64,000 nucleotides of DNA from Rhynchonema sp. JSB1_4 (GCA_030248065.1 JASAMV010003005.1:107435-171434), one strand, 5' to 3'; positions 23,058 to 35,601 are shown, counted from the first letter of the stretch. The notes: generated by a model from the letters alone, not told the origin. Program-made: numbers and translations.

Positions 23058-24526
23058 GGGCGCGGCCATGCAAACGCGGGCGCGGGTCGCGGGTCACAAA
23101 AATATTCTATGTTTTAGACCCGCTCCGCGTTTGCATGGCCGCACTTGCGGGCGCGGGTCGCGGGTCAGAAAAATATTCTATGTCCCAGACCCGCGTCCGC
23201 GTTTGCATGGCCGCACTTGCGGGCGCGGGTCGCGGGTCACTCGAAACATTTCTTTGGCTGGGCTTGTAGCGCGCGAAAACTGTAGTGTTTTAAAGCAGAC
23301 GAACTGTTCTTAGTCCAGTCGCCAGGAAATCAATTGTTTGTTTTTTATATTGTAACAAAAACTCGTGAAGCGCACCTTGAACACTTTTTGTTTAATTGAT
23401 TTTGTTTGAATGCAACAAGCAGTTATGAAGTAAGTGGTTGTGTGAATTAATTTGACTGCATTTGGGTGGCACGGCCTGGTCGTGCACGTGCACTAGAACA
23501 AGAATGTATAGCACGCAGAAGTGAACCAATCAGCGTCGTAGAGCCTACGTCGCATACATGCACTCGCAGTCGTCTATTTAATCAGCTGCATTTGTTTGTG
23601 TGTCAGCTGCCGGTCGCCCACTTCCACGGTCGCAGTCTGCCCGTGTTCGTGCGCGATGACCGAATCCATCCATCATGACGAAATTGGCTCACAACGCCAC
23701 CCGCTGCACAATCGTGCGCTTGTTGGACGCCGAGGCGGCATTATTAGATCGGCGTCTGCACAACCGCAACTTCGATGACGACAATGTGTAGCCGCTGAAC
23801 CGTTGGACTTCGGTCCACTTATCCTAACCCAACGGCCCTCTTCAGAGCCACCACCTACAAATCATGGTTTTATTGTGACATTTGATGCTCACATTTTCAA
23901 TTTTTTGCACTTAGTTTCAGTGTGATGTTCCTACCCTAGAGTTTGAAGTTTTGTTGCGTTGGTGATGTGTGTATTATTTCTTTGTTTCTGCAATATGACC
24001 CCGAAACACAGACGCCCCAATAATAAACCCAAAACCAAACGACGTTCACTAAACAATGCTTTATCTCCAACAGCCACGTAAATCTGCCAACTCACAAACC
24101 AACCACAGCCCAACTGACACGTATCACAGCAAAACACACAATAAGAACACACGCACGTGGGAATGTTTCATGATATTGGTGGCAGGCAACAGGGAAGGCT
24201 TAAACATTACTCTCTAGCCAACAGCCGGCATAATGCACTGCACTAAAGAACAGAATTTATTGTGGCGACTAGTCTAAACAGTTCGTCTGCTTTAAAACTG
24301 TAGTTTTCGCGCGCTACAAGCCCAGCCAAAGAAATGTTTCGAGTGACCCGCGACCCGCGCCCGCAAGTGCGGCCATGCAAACGCGGACGCGGGTCTGGGA
24401 CATAGAATATTTTTCTGACCCGCGACCCGCGCCCGCAAGTGCGGCCATGCAAACGCGGACGCGGGTCTGGGACATAGAATATTTTTCTGACCCGCGACCC
24501 GCGCCCGCGTTTGCATGGCCGCGCCC
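23058..24526. mobile_element. 1.47-kb TIR element with TTA target duplication (Harbinger-like)
   Basis: The ends are GGGCGCGGCC and GGCCGCGCCC, flanked on both sides by TTA, the duplication typical of PIF/Harbinger transposons. The arms are about 265 bp. Each holds two or three tandem copies of a subunit of about 73 bp with GACCCGCGACCCGCGCCCGC. The interior (23320-24255) has no transposase; its only noticeable frame is 38 codons from 23676. Non-autonomous. The superfamily is inferred from the duplication only. Confidence 0.8.
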
Positions 24527-24760
24527 TTACGAGGATGGATGATGTTGATCGAAGCCATCTCGAGGATGATTGGAAGTCCGTTGAGTTGAGCGCTGCTGGA
24601 ACAGAAGTTTGGAAAATGAAGATAAATGAATGAGCGAGAAAATCACATCAATTGAGGAAACAATTTGATAAAACACATAAACAGTACCAAACACTCATTG
24701 AATGTGTTTTGAAAAAAACGCGTGCGTCTGGTGATACAAAGTCACAAAATTCACAAACTA

Positions 24761-25056
24761 AAGGCGGTCTACGGGAGGTTGTCACTCAGCCCCCGAATAC
24801 CGTAACCCACCGTAATTTTGATCTGCAAGGATCGTGTCGAGACCATTTTGTTTTTTATCTATGTTGTGCGTGTTAGCGCCAACACCAACCAACATTTTGA
24901 AGTTTTGGTGATCGACGCGCACGATGACAATTTCCAGCTTGCTGCCGCTAATACACGTGTCCGATAAGCAGCGATCAGCATGGGTCTCGCAACGATCTTG
25001 CTTGCGGTGGGTTACGGTATTCGGGGGCTGAGTGACAACCTCCCGCAGACTGCCTT
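24761..25056. mobile_element. MITE family 2, copy 1 (296 bp, TA duplication)
   Basis: TIRs start AAGGCGGTCTACGGGAGGTT and continue past CCCCCGAATACCGTAACCCA, flanked by TA on both sides, as in Tc1/mariner-type insertions. A second copy at 57008-57302 is nearly identical across the whole length. Internal sequence retains coding-like text on the minus strand (KLEIVIVRVDHQNFEMLVGV), possibly captured exon sequence. Confidence 0.9.
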
Positions 25057-25058
25057 TA

Positions 25059-26712
25059 TGTATTATATTTTAGCAATCTTTGTGGTGAACTTTCTGCTTC
25101 AAGAATGTACCATAAAATAGCTCGTTTTCTGCCCTCACACAGCCCTACAAAATTTCTGATCAAATCACATTTGTATCTCTCGCCGTTAAAATTCAGGTAC
25201 GATGTGTGACGTTCGACAGCAACATGTGAATTTGGAGTGATGTTTCAAGTTATGGCTGAACAAGAATGCACACGTTGCGCAACGTCATCGAGGTCCTGAA
25301 ACATTTTGGAAGTTTGGCCTGCCTGGCCACGCCTATTCATTCCACGTTTATATTGATGACGTATTTTACTTCTTAGTTTTCAAAATTTTGCTTTGTGTTT
25401 TATTTCCTGTCCTCTTTCAGTTAAAAGGTGAATCTGCTTGATTTTTAATCTAACGTTGTCTGGTCACCGTTGGTCTACAAGAGCCGCCTCGTGCATCGTG
25501 TTTGAGTGTTGGTTAACCAAAAGGTAAATAAGACTCTTGTCCAAATTTCTTGAAAACCCCGTTCAATTGTTAGGGTTTGGTGACCATCGAGTAGCTAAAT
25601 CTTGCGTGTTTTCGTTCTTACTATCATGTCCATTAGCTTAGCAAACTTGGCTGCCACGGCGGACCACAATCAGAACCATCATCAAGCAGACAATTTGATA
25701 ATCATGCCATCGACGGTGTGTCGCTTGATACAGCGCAGCCCAGATGTTTGTTATCATGCCCATTCTTAGCACCGCAATCGTTGGTGTCATCGGTGTCCAG
25801 TATTGTCCACTATTTCTTTTTGGAGTACTACAGAAAGCTGAAGACGCGACTTTGTGCTTTTCAGGTTTCTCCCGCGCGGCTTGACGGGTTTCGAGAACGT
25901 TGTTTCGTTTCAAAGCACGCCGTGTTGGTTGCAGGCAGGTATACGTGTGGGTGGGAGAGATTTTCAGTGGCTTTGTTCGTTTTATATACAGTATATGGGC
26001 CCAAGAGAAAAAATTGGATTTGACCACTTGTGAAAATAATCATGGCACCCAAACTAATTTACGTGTAATCGACACGACATTTTGAAACATTTTCCAAAAA
26101 AATTTGATGCTCATTTGATCAGTGACAGGCCTGGCTGAAACATTGTGTACTGGGTTATCAGTCACTTTGTTATCATGCCTTGTTATCATCGACGGCTTGT
26201 CACTGTCAATACAACTGTGCGACTGATGTTAACTACGCATAAGTTTGACGCAGTATCATGCCCATTCTTTACACCGCGACGCTGACTCTACTATTATAAT
26301 GCACCTGTGTCAGCAGTATTCCTCTGGCATAAAGTAACCCCCTGAACTGACACACCTTTGACTTAGTTTGGGCTTTTTAGGTTCCTTCAGAGGCGCTGCT
26401 CGCTCTGCGTTGTTGCCGGCCTTTGTGAAGATCTATACCTTCATTCTTGTGGTTTTTTTCGTTCAGCCGGAGTTCCAGGTATGGGCAATCCATCGGCTCA
26501 TGGCACTTTTTATACACACAGCGCATGCAGCAGCGCACGCCATTTTCTAAACAAAATGTACACTTTGAGCGAGTGGCATACTTTAATGACCGCTTTTTAA
26601 TTTATCCGGTTTTTATTTGCTGCTTGCCATAACACTTTTCTGCACTGTTGCAAAATTTGGGGATGTTTCAACGGTTAACTGCAGAAAATAGATTCATTCA
26701 TTGACGGCAGTA
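25059..26712. other. Intergenic, nothing supported
   Basis: Short ORFs only. The phrase TTATCATGCC recurs several times between 25.6 and 26.3 kb. TGAAACATT-type motifs lie at about 25247, 25299, 26083 and 26141. No gene or complete element was recognised. Confidence 0.45.
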
Positions 26713-27015
26713 AAGGTGGAGTTATACTTGTCCATTTTGGGCTGGTAGACAATGAAGACAAATGTTTGTTTGAATCATATTTTGTGATAGAGTTCGGGCT
26801 TATGCGTGTTGTTGACGTTACCATGTTGCTTCTGATGCAATAAAAAAAAACTTGGGCACTAATTTCGACCAGCGTAAAAGTTGTTCCCCTGCACCAAATG
26901 AAAAAGTTTTATGCTGGACGAAATTTGTGCTTTTACTCTATCACAAAATATGACTATAACAAAAATTTGTCCTCATTGTCTACAAGCCCAAAATGGACAA
27001 GTATAACTCCAGCTT
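26713..27015. mobile_element. Foldback/TIR element, about 300 bp
   Basis: The left arm contains GGAGTTATACTTGTCCATTT and the right arm AAATGGACAAGTATAACTCC. The match extends through TTGTCTACAAGCCC and an internal pair CACAAAATATGA. An inner palindrome (AATTTCGACCAGC / GCTGGACGAAATT) extends the fold. No ORF. Confidence 0.85.
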
Positions 27016-27312
27016 AATGCAGCATGCGTGTGCGTGCGAGTGCCATGAGCTGGCGGATTGCCTATACGTGTGTGGCAGAAATTGTCTGTCTGTTTGTTGG
27101 TTTTTTCGTCACTTGGGTTCAGATCCAGCAATTGGAACCGACCATCTTTGAAAATCATGGGCACCCAAAAAGAGTTGACATGTCTCTTTGTGCCCAATGT
27201 TTCTCGTGGCTCCCTTCTGGTGGAATTATAGTCGGGCTGGAGGCTACTACCGGCGACCAGCGCGTGTTTGCACATGTAGGTGTGAAACAGTCGAAACTTG
27301 TTTATGGGTGGA

Positions 27313-27530
27313 ATTTTCGAAACGGTGTAAAGGTCAGTTGGGCGTAAAGGTCGGTGTAAAGTTCGGTCGAAAGCTCGGTCGGCGTAGCTCGGTGTAAACG
27401 TGAAACATTGCCTGTTATTATCGTGGAATGTTTCAAGTTTACACCGAGGTCTATCACACTGAGCTGTCGACCGAGCTTTCAACCGACCTTTACACCCAAC
27501 TGACCTTTACACCGTTTCGAAAATATTACC
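27313..27530. mobile_element. Foldback element with GGTGTAAA subrepeats
   Basis: The arms read TTTCGAAACGGTGTAAAGGT and its complement. Each arm repeats GTAAAGGTCGGTGTAAAG-like blocks. The tip carries TGAAACATT (27401) and AATGTTTCA (27427) symmetrically. Confidence 0.85.
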
Positions 27531-27589
27531 CTATAACAGACAAAACACGTTAAGAAGAATCCCATTGTCACACTTTCAAAGTAGTGGGC

Positions 27590-28564
27590 ATGATCCGCAA
27601 GTATTCGACTGGTTGCCGAGCCCAAAAATTGGTCGGTGCGCCCGAAATTTACGAAGTTGAATCGTTTGAACTTTTTTTGGCAAAATTTCAAAATTTCAAT
27701 TTTGGTTATAACGACGCGCACAACAATTTGAAGCTCCTGAAAGCTATGTATAACCAAATGTTTAACTGTCTAACGTGTAACTGTCCAACTCACCTGCGGA
27801 CTTTCAGGATCACTATTATGGATCTGTCCAAATTCCCATACATCGCCCACATCAATGGCATCGGGTACACTAAACCATCGCCGAGGTTCATTGGCGAACT
27901 CAAAATGAAATGTCCGTCAATACAGTAAGTGGAGTCACAATTAATGGGTGGAAAACACATTGTTGGGCTATGCGATGGATGTGACATTTAGTCGGTGCAC
28001 ATACTTTCCACTTCTGAAGAACAACCAAGCGTATTGGGGACTCAGATTCCTTGAATTTCGTTGATAAGCTATAACTAAGCAACGATTGAATCACAAGCAG
28101 TCAATCGTCGCTGTATAAGACAAGACATGTCAAGTATGTAACTCAGTGAGGAGGCAGTGGCTGATTACTCTCAAATCATGGAGTCACAGGACGTGTACCA
28201 ATGTGTCAAATCAGCAAGTTGTGCGCAAATATATAACAGCCTAGTTCGTTTGCTGTTTTACCAGATGCTCACACTATTCGCACACACACCAGACGTATAC
28301 ACATTTCAGATGCGGGTTTGTGTTCCACAACAAGAAAACCAAACAGTACCACGCCAAGCTATCATTCACATCTATGGCGGTGAGTGATCCGAAAAGTTGC
28401 ATACCTTATTAGTTTTGCAAGTCACGCAACTCAGTCATACGTTCGCTCCTGTTGGTATTTTTTCAATATGATACAGATGTAAGATTCATACAGTCGCAGC
28501 ATTCCGATTCCCTGAAAATATTTCCACGCTGATACTTTCAGGAATGTCAAAAGTGGTACCGTGA
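27590..28564 (+). CDS. Candidate hypothetical protein, three exons, 210 residues
   Basis: Not recognised. Exons 27590-27924 (GTAAGT donor), 28147-28379 (GTGAGT donor) and 28500-28564 join in consistent phase. Exon 1 has aromatic-rich text (FELFLAKFQNFNFGYNDAHN) and later KFPYIAHINGIGYTKPSPRF. Exon 2 has several Cys and ends IIHIYG. Exon 3 ends in a short hydrophobic tail. The start is uncertain, because a foldback element lies immediately upstream and an acceptor at 27806 would shorten exon 1. No domain was seen. Confidence 0.42.
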
Positions 28565-28718
28565 TTGCGATGATTATGATCACATCAACTGGGGCAAGGT
28601 TGGACATGCATTTGTTTCCTGCTCCTTTCTATCAAACCTGGTGATTGTATCAAGGCCTCCAACCTGTAAATACTAGCAACTGTTTTTCAATCAGCGTAGA
28701 CTTGCTGAGAAGCATCGA

Positions 28719-28994
28719 CTTTGACCAACGCAAAACTATTATCGACTCCGATCCGGAGAACGTCTTTTGACCAGCAGCATTTTGAAACGGTCGAACATCC
28801 ACTCAATCGAAAAAGTCAACGTGGGCAGAATCTATCAGAACACTAAATTTGAAATACCGGTCAATGTGGTGATCTTGCAACTCGATTTTCAGAACCCCAA
28901 CTACAAAGTTGATGCGATACCGACCACAAACTCAAATGCATCGTCAGTAAAAGGAAATCTCAAGGTTGGAATTGCTTACAGTTCAAAGGGGTAG
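28719..28994 (+). CDS. ORF with coding-like text, possible exon
   Basis: An open frame ending at 28994. It lacks a clear ATG, so it would have to be an internal or terminal exon. It reads NVVILQLDFQNPNYKVDAIP near its middle. No acceptor of good quality was found at its start. May be a relic. Confidence 0.22.
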
Positions 28995-29260
28995 ACAGAC
29001 ACAAAACATCAGTGCGTGACACTTATTTTGAATGGGCATGCTAACAACATTTCTAAATTGGTTTTTTGTTTTTGTTTCTGCTCTCCGTAAATGAGCGACG
29101 GGTTGGTTGGTCTACCTCTCTACCCCACCATTATACGCATGCAATGAACATTCTGCAAGGATCAGAATCGGATAGGATCTCGATGGAATGGACCAATTTA
29201 TGTATGCGTTTAGGACACCAAAATAGACACGGAGGATCAGCATCAGCTTGAACATTTCAG

Positions 29261-29726
29261 AATGCAGCACGCGAGGCGCACATTCGAGCGAAATGCAAAG
29301 CCCCGCCACCAGACCGTTCCATTTCTGTGCCCCAGCCCCTGCCCAAACAACGCAAAAGCCCGAAAATTCGGCTCAACAAGCATTGGCGTCAACGACTAAA
29401 TGGTGTCAAGAACAAAGTCAGTTACAAGCTGTTAATTTTTAATGTCAAACGTTACCAACATGACCGATTGTTGCCTGCATCATATTGCATCTGTCTTTTG
29501 CTCACAGCCATAGGATCACAAAGCACACTCCTGATTTATGAAGGCGCACAGGCAAAACTCCAGAACTGGATAATTTTGAAAAATCGTTTTTCAGTCGTCG
29601 GCTACTGAAACCACAGCGCGATTGAAACATAAACGCAAAGATAAAAGCCCGCCGACCAGCTCAGTCATGACGAAACGAGTTTGTTTATTTCAAGGACTGA
29701 TCGAGTTTCCAGTCTGCACCGATTAA
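29261..29726 (+). CDS. Two joinable exons of a basic protein, N-terminus not found
   Basis: Exon 29261-29416 follows ACATTTCAG and exon 29595-29726 follows TTTTTCAG. Both are phase 0 and the second ends in TAA. The first is Pro/Lys/Arg-rich (PQPLPKQRKSPKIRLNKHWR). The second continues basic (TTARLKHKRKDKSPPTSS). The upstream exon is missing, so this is a 3' fragment or a chance pairing. Not recognised. Confidence 0.33.
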
Positions 29727-31080
29727 AAATTTTTCTCCCAAAATCAGTTTTTGCACTCCAGAAACGTGAAACATCACCTTGTCGGCCTGGTGCACCTTAC
29801 CGATATGACTCAGACACGGTCCTGAGCTCTACCTCATCCGCGAACACGTTGTCCTTCGTACGTAACGAGTGTGAGTCAGATTTTCTGTCCAAAATATTTT
29901 TGTCTGAATGCAGCAGTTATGCCACAGGTTATCCTTTGCTGTATGCGGTGCACTGTCAATATTTTCGAAGTTTTGTGTTTGCGCATGACTGACAAGTATC
30001 AATCTCGGAGACCGGATGGAATTTCCCTTCGTCAAGTGAAATTTTCAATGATATACTGTATTTCGAGGCAGTGGTGTCAAACTTTTGACGAGCAAATAAA
30101 GGAACCTATTATGGGCACAGCTTACGCGGGTGGAAATTATAGGAGCACTGAGTGGTGAATTCAGAAATATCAGCACTACAGTATCCCGAAAAAGTCGACT
30201 AATGGTACCCCCCCCCCCCCGAAAGGAACCGATTACTATGTTTGAAACGCTCAGAAAGCTTGTCTGTTAACGTTATGATCTGTTTCACACATTGTCTGTC
30301 TATCGTAACTATAGCACGGTTGTGGTCAGATTTTTACCACTATTTCTACAGGGCGCTGTCAGCTAGATTCGCCGGGTCCTACCACGCCGCGTATTACGGA
30401 AACGACCAGTGCACAGGCCTCCAAACGGCATCCATTTCCTTTGAAAATACGACCAAATTCCACAAATCTTGTTAGTCATGCTAATAATAGGTTCCCGTTC
30501 TTATTGTCATGTTGAGCACTTGAGCTTGGTGGTCAGCTCGGTTTGGTCAGATCATCTTATCTTTGTCCATTTCATGCAGTCAAATACCCAAAATTGTTTC
30601 TGTGCGCCCGATGGCCATGATAACACAGCGTGGCTTGCTCATGTAAGCACACCTTTAGCTGAAGTGGTTCATTTGGGTGTGAAAGATAAGCCAGACCGAA
30701 TCTGTAAGAACATCAGGCCGGCATAAAACCTTGCGAGCGGCTAGATCCGGTACCGTCTTCTGTTGGTCACGTGATTTTTATGTTGATCATGTGTTTCAAG
30801 GTTTACTGCTACTGCGCCACTGAACAAACAATATTTCCATTACAAGTCTGAGAACAACTTTCACGCGGGTTGAAGCTGTGGTGGTGACAGACATCAGTTA
30901 ATCTTCGTGAACACAAAGAGTCACGTGACCAAGGTAACGCAGAATAGACTCAACCATCTGGGGGCATGGTTATAATCAGCAAGATATGTACAGTAATTGC
31001 TCGCACGAAACGCCACAGCGCAGAATGGTTGCTTTCACGTTTTAGGCAGTGAACACACGTTCGGCCAGTGAAACGTCACC
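29727..31080. other. Intergenic with one or two possible exons
   Basis: Between TTTCTACAG (ending about 30350) and a GTTAGT donor at about 30472 lies exon-like text (FAGSYHAAYYGNDQCTG). A second stretch after TTTCATGCAG ends at 30726 (CFCAPDGHDNTAWLAHVST). Their phases do not join simply, so I do not call a gene. A C10 run sits at about 30211-30220. Confidence 0.3.
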
Positions 31081-31087
31081 GACAAGA

Positions 31088-31470
31088 AATGGCAACGGCA
31101 GTTCTCAAAAGTCCGGTTAGTCCTACATTTTTACGCGCACACGGTGCTTTGCCAAAATTCGTTGTTGCGTACAGTACGGCATGAATAAATTGTGGGCGCA
31201 CGATGGGCCTCCTGGTTCTCTATATGTATTGCTTTCTCCGCCCACTCCACTGTTTCTACAATTGCGCGAGTAGTGCAGCGTGTTTTCGTTGCCTGTTTCC
31301 ATCGTTTAAACAGACGCGCGGTGCCCCAGCTGCTCGTCAGCTCAAACGCACCAAATCCTGTGTGCTACACAGGTCGTCACACATCATCGAATTCGCTGGA
31401 CGCCAATTGCGATGCCAGTTTTGTTGACGACGTGAGCACTGCCGGTCAACCTGAATTGCCTGTACGTTGA
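31088..31470 (+). CDS. Weak candidate: first exon plus Arg-rich second exon
   Basis: ATG at 31088 encodes MATAVLKSP before a GTTAGT donor. A TTTAAACAG acceptor near 31312 opens either an Arg/Lys-rich frame that stops at TGA or a Ser/Asn-rich frame with a GTGAGC donor. The phase fits the first only. Weak support. Confidence 0.18.
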
Positions 31471-31759
31471 CATCACAATAGTTACTGGTGCAACATTCAT
31501 TCAGCCAAATTCGTTGAGGCGTGAACTTTCACCGATGGGCGTGATAACAGATCATGTGAGGATGTCAAGGGTTGCAGGCATTATGCAGTATCAACAGTAC
31601 TACCTTAGATTTTTTCAAGCTCGTTGTCTATTGCTGCAGAGCGCGTGTGTTTGCTGCAGTGGTCATGTCGATCATCAACTGCAGCTTACTAGAACTCGCT
31701 ATCCATATTTACTGCCCGGAACTGCATTTGCGGCGGGCACTTTTCTGGCCGGGATGCTT

Positions 31760-31953
31760 TAGGCCGCACTCAGACAAACGCGAAAAGCGAAATGCGAAAA
31801 GTTCAGCACAACAGCAACTCCTTAACCACGGGCCTAAACCACAGTGATGCTCAAACAAAATGATTCAGAGGCTGTTTGGCGTGCGCTGTGGATGGTGACT
31901 ACGCTGAAAAACTTTTTGCTTTTCGCTTTTCGCGTTTGTCTGAGGGCGGCCTA
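31760..31953. mobile_element. Foldback element, 194 bp
   Basis: The arms TAGGCCGCACTCAGACAAAC and GTTTGTCTGAGGGCGGCCTA pair. An AAAAGCGAAA repeat lies inside both arms. No coding content. It abuts the next foldback. Confidence 0.85.
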
Positions 31954-32593
31954 AGGGGAAATTGCACATTCCTAATCGCCTTTCAAACTCTACAAGTGTT
32001 TATACAGTTGTGTGGGCACCATGAAAGCCAATCACTTGGTACAAACTCTCAAACATGTACCCAGGAGAAGCAGTTTAAAGGGAACAATCGGGAAGAAAAT
32101 TAGGCGCGGACCGGCCGAATTTCCACCTGCGCATTCAGGCAAATTGCCTGATCAAAAAGCTGTCAAGGCGACAGAATGTTTCGCACGATTCTTGAAACTC
32201 ACTATAGAATTTCGCTTTTCTTTATATTTCGAATTTCAACGAATTGTTCCAGCGTGACAAGCAGAGCATGAAACATTTAGCAGACACGCTGGAACAATTC
32301 GTTGAAATTCGAAATATAAAGAAAAGCGAAATTCTATAGTTAGTGAGTTTCAAAAAACATGCGAAACATTCTGTCGCCTTGAGAGCTTTTTGATCAGGCA
32401 ATTTGCCTGAATGCGCAGGTAGAAATTCGGCCGGTCCGCGCCGAATTTTGTTCCCAGTAGCTTGTCTTAAACGGAATCTCCCGGGTACATGTTTGAGAGT
32501 TTGTACCAAATTATTTAACTTTTGTAATGCCCACATTGCTGTCTAAACACTTGTAAAACCTGAAAGGCGATTAGGAATGTGCAATTTCCCCTT
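31953..32593. mobile_element. Large near-perfect foldback, 641 bp
   Basis: Arms of about 300 bp start AAGGGGAAATTGCACATTCC and match to a loop of some 30 bp centred at 32273. The loop is essentially GCAGAGCATGAAACATTTAG. Differences between arms are few, implying a recent insertion or gene conversion. A transcript would form a long hairpin. No ORF of note. Confidence 0.93.
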
Positions 32594-33122
32594 TAAAGCA
32601 TACGCACTTGCAAATCAGGGTGCGTCCTGCCTGGGCATGAACTTGTTGGCAGGTCCATTTACGCAACGATTACTGGCACGATCAATGATCAGAATCACGC
32701 TCCTAATCTGAATTTCGCTATAGTTTTGCGAAAATTGAATTTCTTGTCCTTTCAACTCCCGAGTATGTTTCTGTACAATTCAGTTGGCGTTTGCGGAGTA
32801 TTTTTCTCGCGAAAAAATTTGGGTGGACACTGATCAGAACTCTTTAAGCTTTATTTCCACTTATTCCCATGTGTGGGTCTGTTAATCAAAAACGGAGCAT
32901 CAGAACAAAATTAGAATTAGAGCGCACATATTGGCGTTTTGAACTCCCGCGCACGCCTATTCACAAAGTGGCCGAAAGTGCAGTTCAGTGGCCGATTTTG
33001 CGTCAGCAGTTTAAGCACGCTCTGCTGCCTGTGGCTTCCCATCTAATACATGCCGGTTAGAAAAGTGCCCGAAAGTGCAGTTTCGGGCAGTCTTTGATAG
33101 GTATCGATGGCGAGTACTATAC

Positions 33123-34678
33123 ATGTATATGCAGCTGCGGATCCGGCAAAGCGTTTGGGAAAAGCTGATTGTGTTTGTTGCCCCGACTGATGGCAAATCC
33201 AATGTGCGATCACACAGTTCGTATCTGCAGCGTTGTTCGTCGCATCATGACACTGTCAGTCAGTCGGCGTCCCGCCAGTCGTGTGCCCGCTCGCGTTCTG
33301 CTGCCAGTCATCGAAAACGGTCGCATGATCGCACGTCCGCGCCCGCTGGCCCGTCATACACCCATTCAGCCAGACCGCGTTCGCCGTTGTGCCTCACCAG
33401 GCAGCAGTACAGACAGTCGCTCAGTAAGTCGTCATTTGGGTGCACGTTTACGGGAATAGGTTCAGCAATTTAAAACTTGCAGCAGGCAGCCAAACAGTAG
33501 TCAGAGGTAGAATCAACTAAACTCTCGTTATAGCTACTACAGTGGCTGAACTGAACTGCAACAGTTCTGGAATATCACTGGGAATTTTCACAGTTTTCTC
33601 GTGTAGCTCTGACTGACGCACACTGATGATGATTTGAAGTGCAATTTTATATGTATAGGTAGATTTTTGTCGTTTTAAATGCAAAATCTCCAATGTTTAC
33701 ACAATATTTTAGCCCCGATGCAAAAGCAGCAGCTACGTGTCGAATATTATAGTGACCGTACCGGACTTACACCGGATGAGGTGAGTTGAATTTGACTTTT
33801 ATTAAAACTCGCCTCTGTTGTACGAACTGACAGCAAGTATAAACTGTTTTACGCGAACGCAAAATCATCTGTGCTTCTGGGATTACATGGCCATCCACTG
33901 CTGCATTGTTGCTGACGATGACTTGGTGCACTGTCCGTGTCTGTGAAAACAGGACAAAACAAGCAACCAAAAAAGATACATGATGACATGCACATTGTTT
34001 TTGGAGATGAAAGTCCACGCACACGCCCCGTCTTTTCAGGTGCGTGAGTGGGATGTCTCGATCCGGATCTGCAGGCGAACGCCGTTAAAGCCGGCATATC
34101 GGCTCACAGGCTATTGCGTCGAATCAGCCGTGAGTTTGTTTCGAATAAGATTGTAGGTATGTAGCTCTGCAGAGAATTTTGCGTCGTTCGCAATGTCAAT
34201 TTCAGTGTGAAACATCAGTAATTTTGGGTGTGAGTGTTAAGATTTGTGCACGAATAATAAATAACAGGAGCAGGGGGGAGTCAGTTTGGCTAAATCCAGA
34301 AGAGCACGTAGTTTTGCCCAACGCAGCTATGTATATGTAAACTGTCTTGGCGCTTGACATCTTCATTTTCGTTATGCTGGGTAGTCACTAATGTTTCAGG
34401 TCGCGGCGCTCAACAGTACGACCCATTCCTTGATCCAGTTACATATCGCACGGGCGGGGATCGCTTCAAGGTGAACAAACTAAAAAGAAAACAATCATGC
34501 GGAAATCATCGTTCCAGAAGCAAGTGCCCAGCGAGCTGATATTTCCCGGTCGCTTTTCAGGTTACCAGTCTTGCTCAGACGGCGCGAGCACAGGGTGCAC
34601 ACGTGCCTCGTGGGATTGGACGAGCAGAACTACAACAACTGGTGGTGCGACAGCTGCAGAGCCCATAAAACAGTCTGA
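33123..34678 (+). CDS. Unknown protein, five exons, 215 residues
   Basis: Not recognised. Exons 33123-33423, 33713-33780, 34040-34129, 34400-34470 and 34561-34678 have clean GTAAGT/GTGAGT-type donors and TTTCAG acceptors, and all phases close (648 nt). Exon 1 is Ser/Arg/His-rich (SRQSCARSRSAASHRKRSHD), resembling an SR-like disordered region. The middle is well structured in appearance (YYSDRTGLTPDEVREWDVSI; LKPAYRLTGYCVESA). The end is aromatic with two Cys (NYNNWWCDSCRAHKTV), like a partial zinc-binding knuckle. The start is chosen as the first ATG in frame; 33129 is an alternative. It is convergent with the zinc-finger gene downstream. Confidence 0.6.
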
Positions 34679-35601
34679 ATAGATGATGATCTTGCACGAT
34701 ACCAGGTATTTGTACATATTTTGCACTCGTGAGTCAATTTGTTTGTTACAAAACATAAATTTGAATGCATGGGGAGACAAAATGTTGCTGTATGTTTACG
34801 GGGAGGCGTCAAAGAGACAGCACCAATCTCGTTTTCTGAGTTGCGCCAATTTTAGCATTTTATTTTTCCCTGATGTTATGCGGAGGTTGACAAATCGAAT
34901 CCAGCGAATCAGATTTTATATCAGGACTTGTGTTTATTTGGAGGCCCAATTGTGCTGTTGCGCACGAATGCTTGATAGTTTGCTTAACCGCTGTGAGTTT
35001 TGTATCATTCTCTGAAGTGCATTTGGTTATGATTCGTACGATTCAGTTTTATCAAGGCAATTTGATTGCATCGATATAACGATACATCCAGTCTATGTTC
35101 GAGTGTTAGCTTTGATCTACCGTATTGGGAGGTTTTTCACCAATCTAAATTCTGCGTACCGTGGACTAGACAGTGTTCCAGAGGTGTTGTGACTGAGTGT
35201 ATCCATATGACTGAAATAGCACAAACACTGAACTCTTACTGGTGATTATTGCCATGCCTGTGATTTGTCATATCGATAACTGACCGGATTTTATATCTAA
35301 CCGTTTGTCTATGACACTGTCTTGTCCGCTTTACATCTGACAATAAAGTTAACCGAATTCCATCGTGACATCACATGATCCGTATTCCATTTACGAATAT
35401 AAAGGATACAGAGCAATAACACGAAACCAATGGCAAAATTCGTAACAATCCTAAAATCTCACAAAACAAGAAGTGTAATTATTTCATTTTGATTTTGAAA
35501 CGAAACGCTCACGCACAACTGTGTTTGCTTAGTTTACAATCCCAGTTAATTTCCAATAAGCTCTGTACAGTACGTACATACAAATGCAACTTGATGGCTC
35601 C
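34679..35601. other. Intergenic between convergent genes
   Basis: No gene was seen. AATAAA at 35341-35347 on the plus strand could serve the upstream gene but is 660 nt past its stop. Confidence 0.4.

Noticed and set aside
23676..23792. 38-codon ORF inside the Harbinger-like element as a transposase remnant
   Set aside because: Too short, with no DDE or helix-turn-helix pattern.
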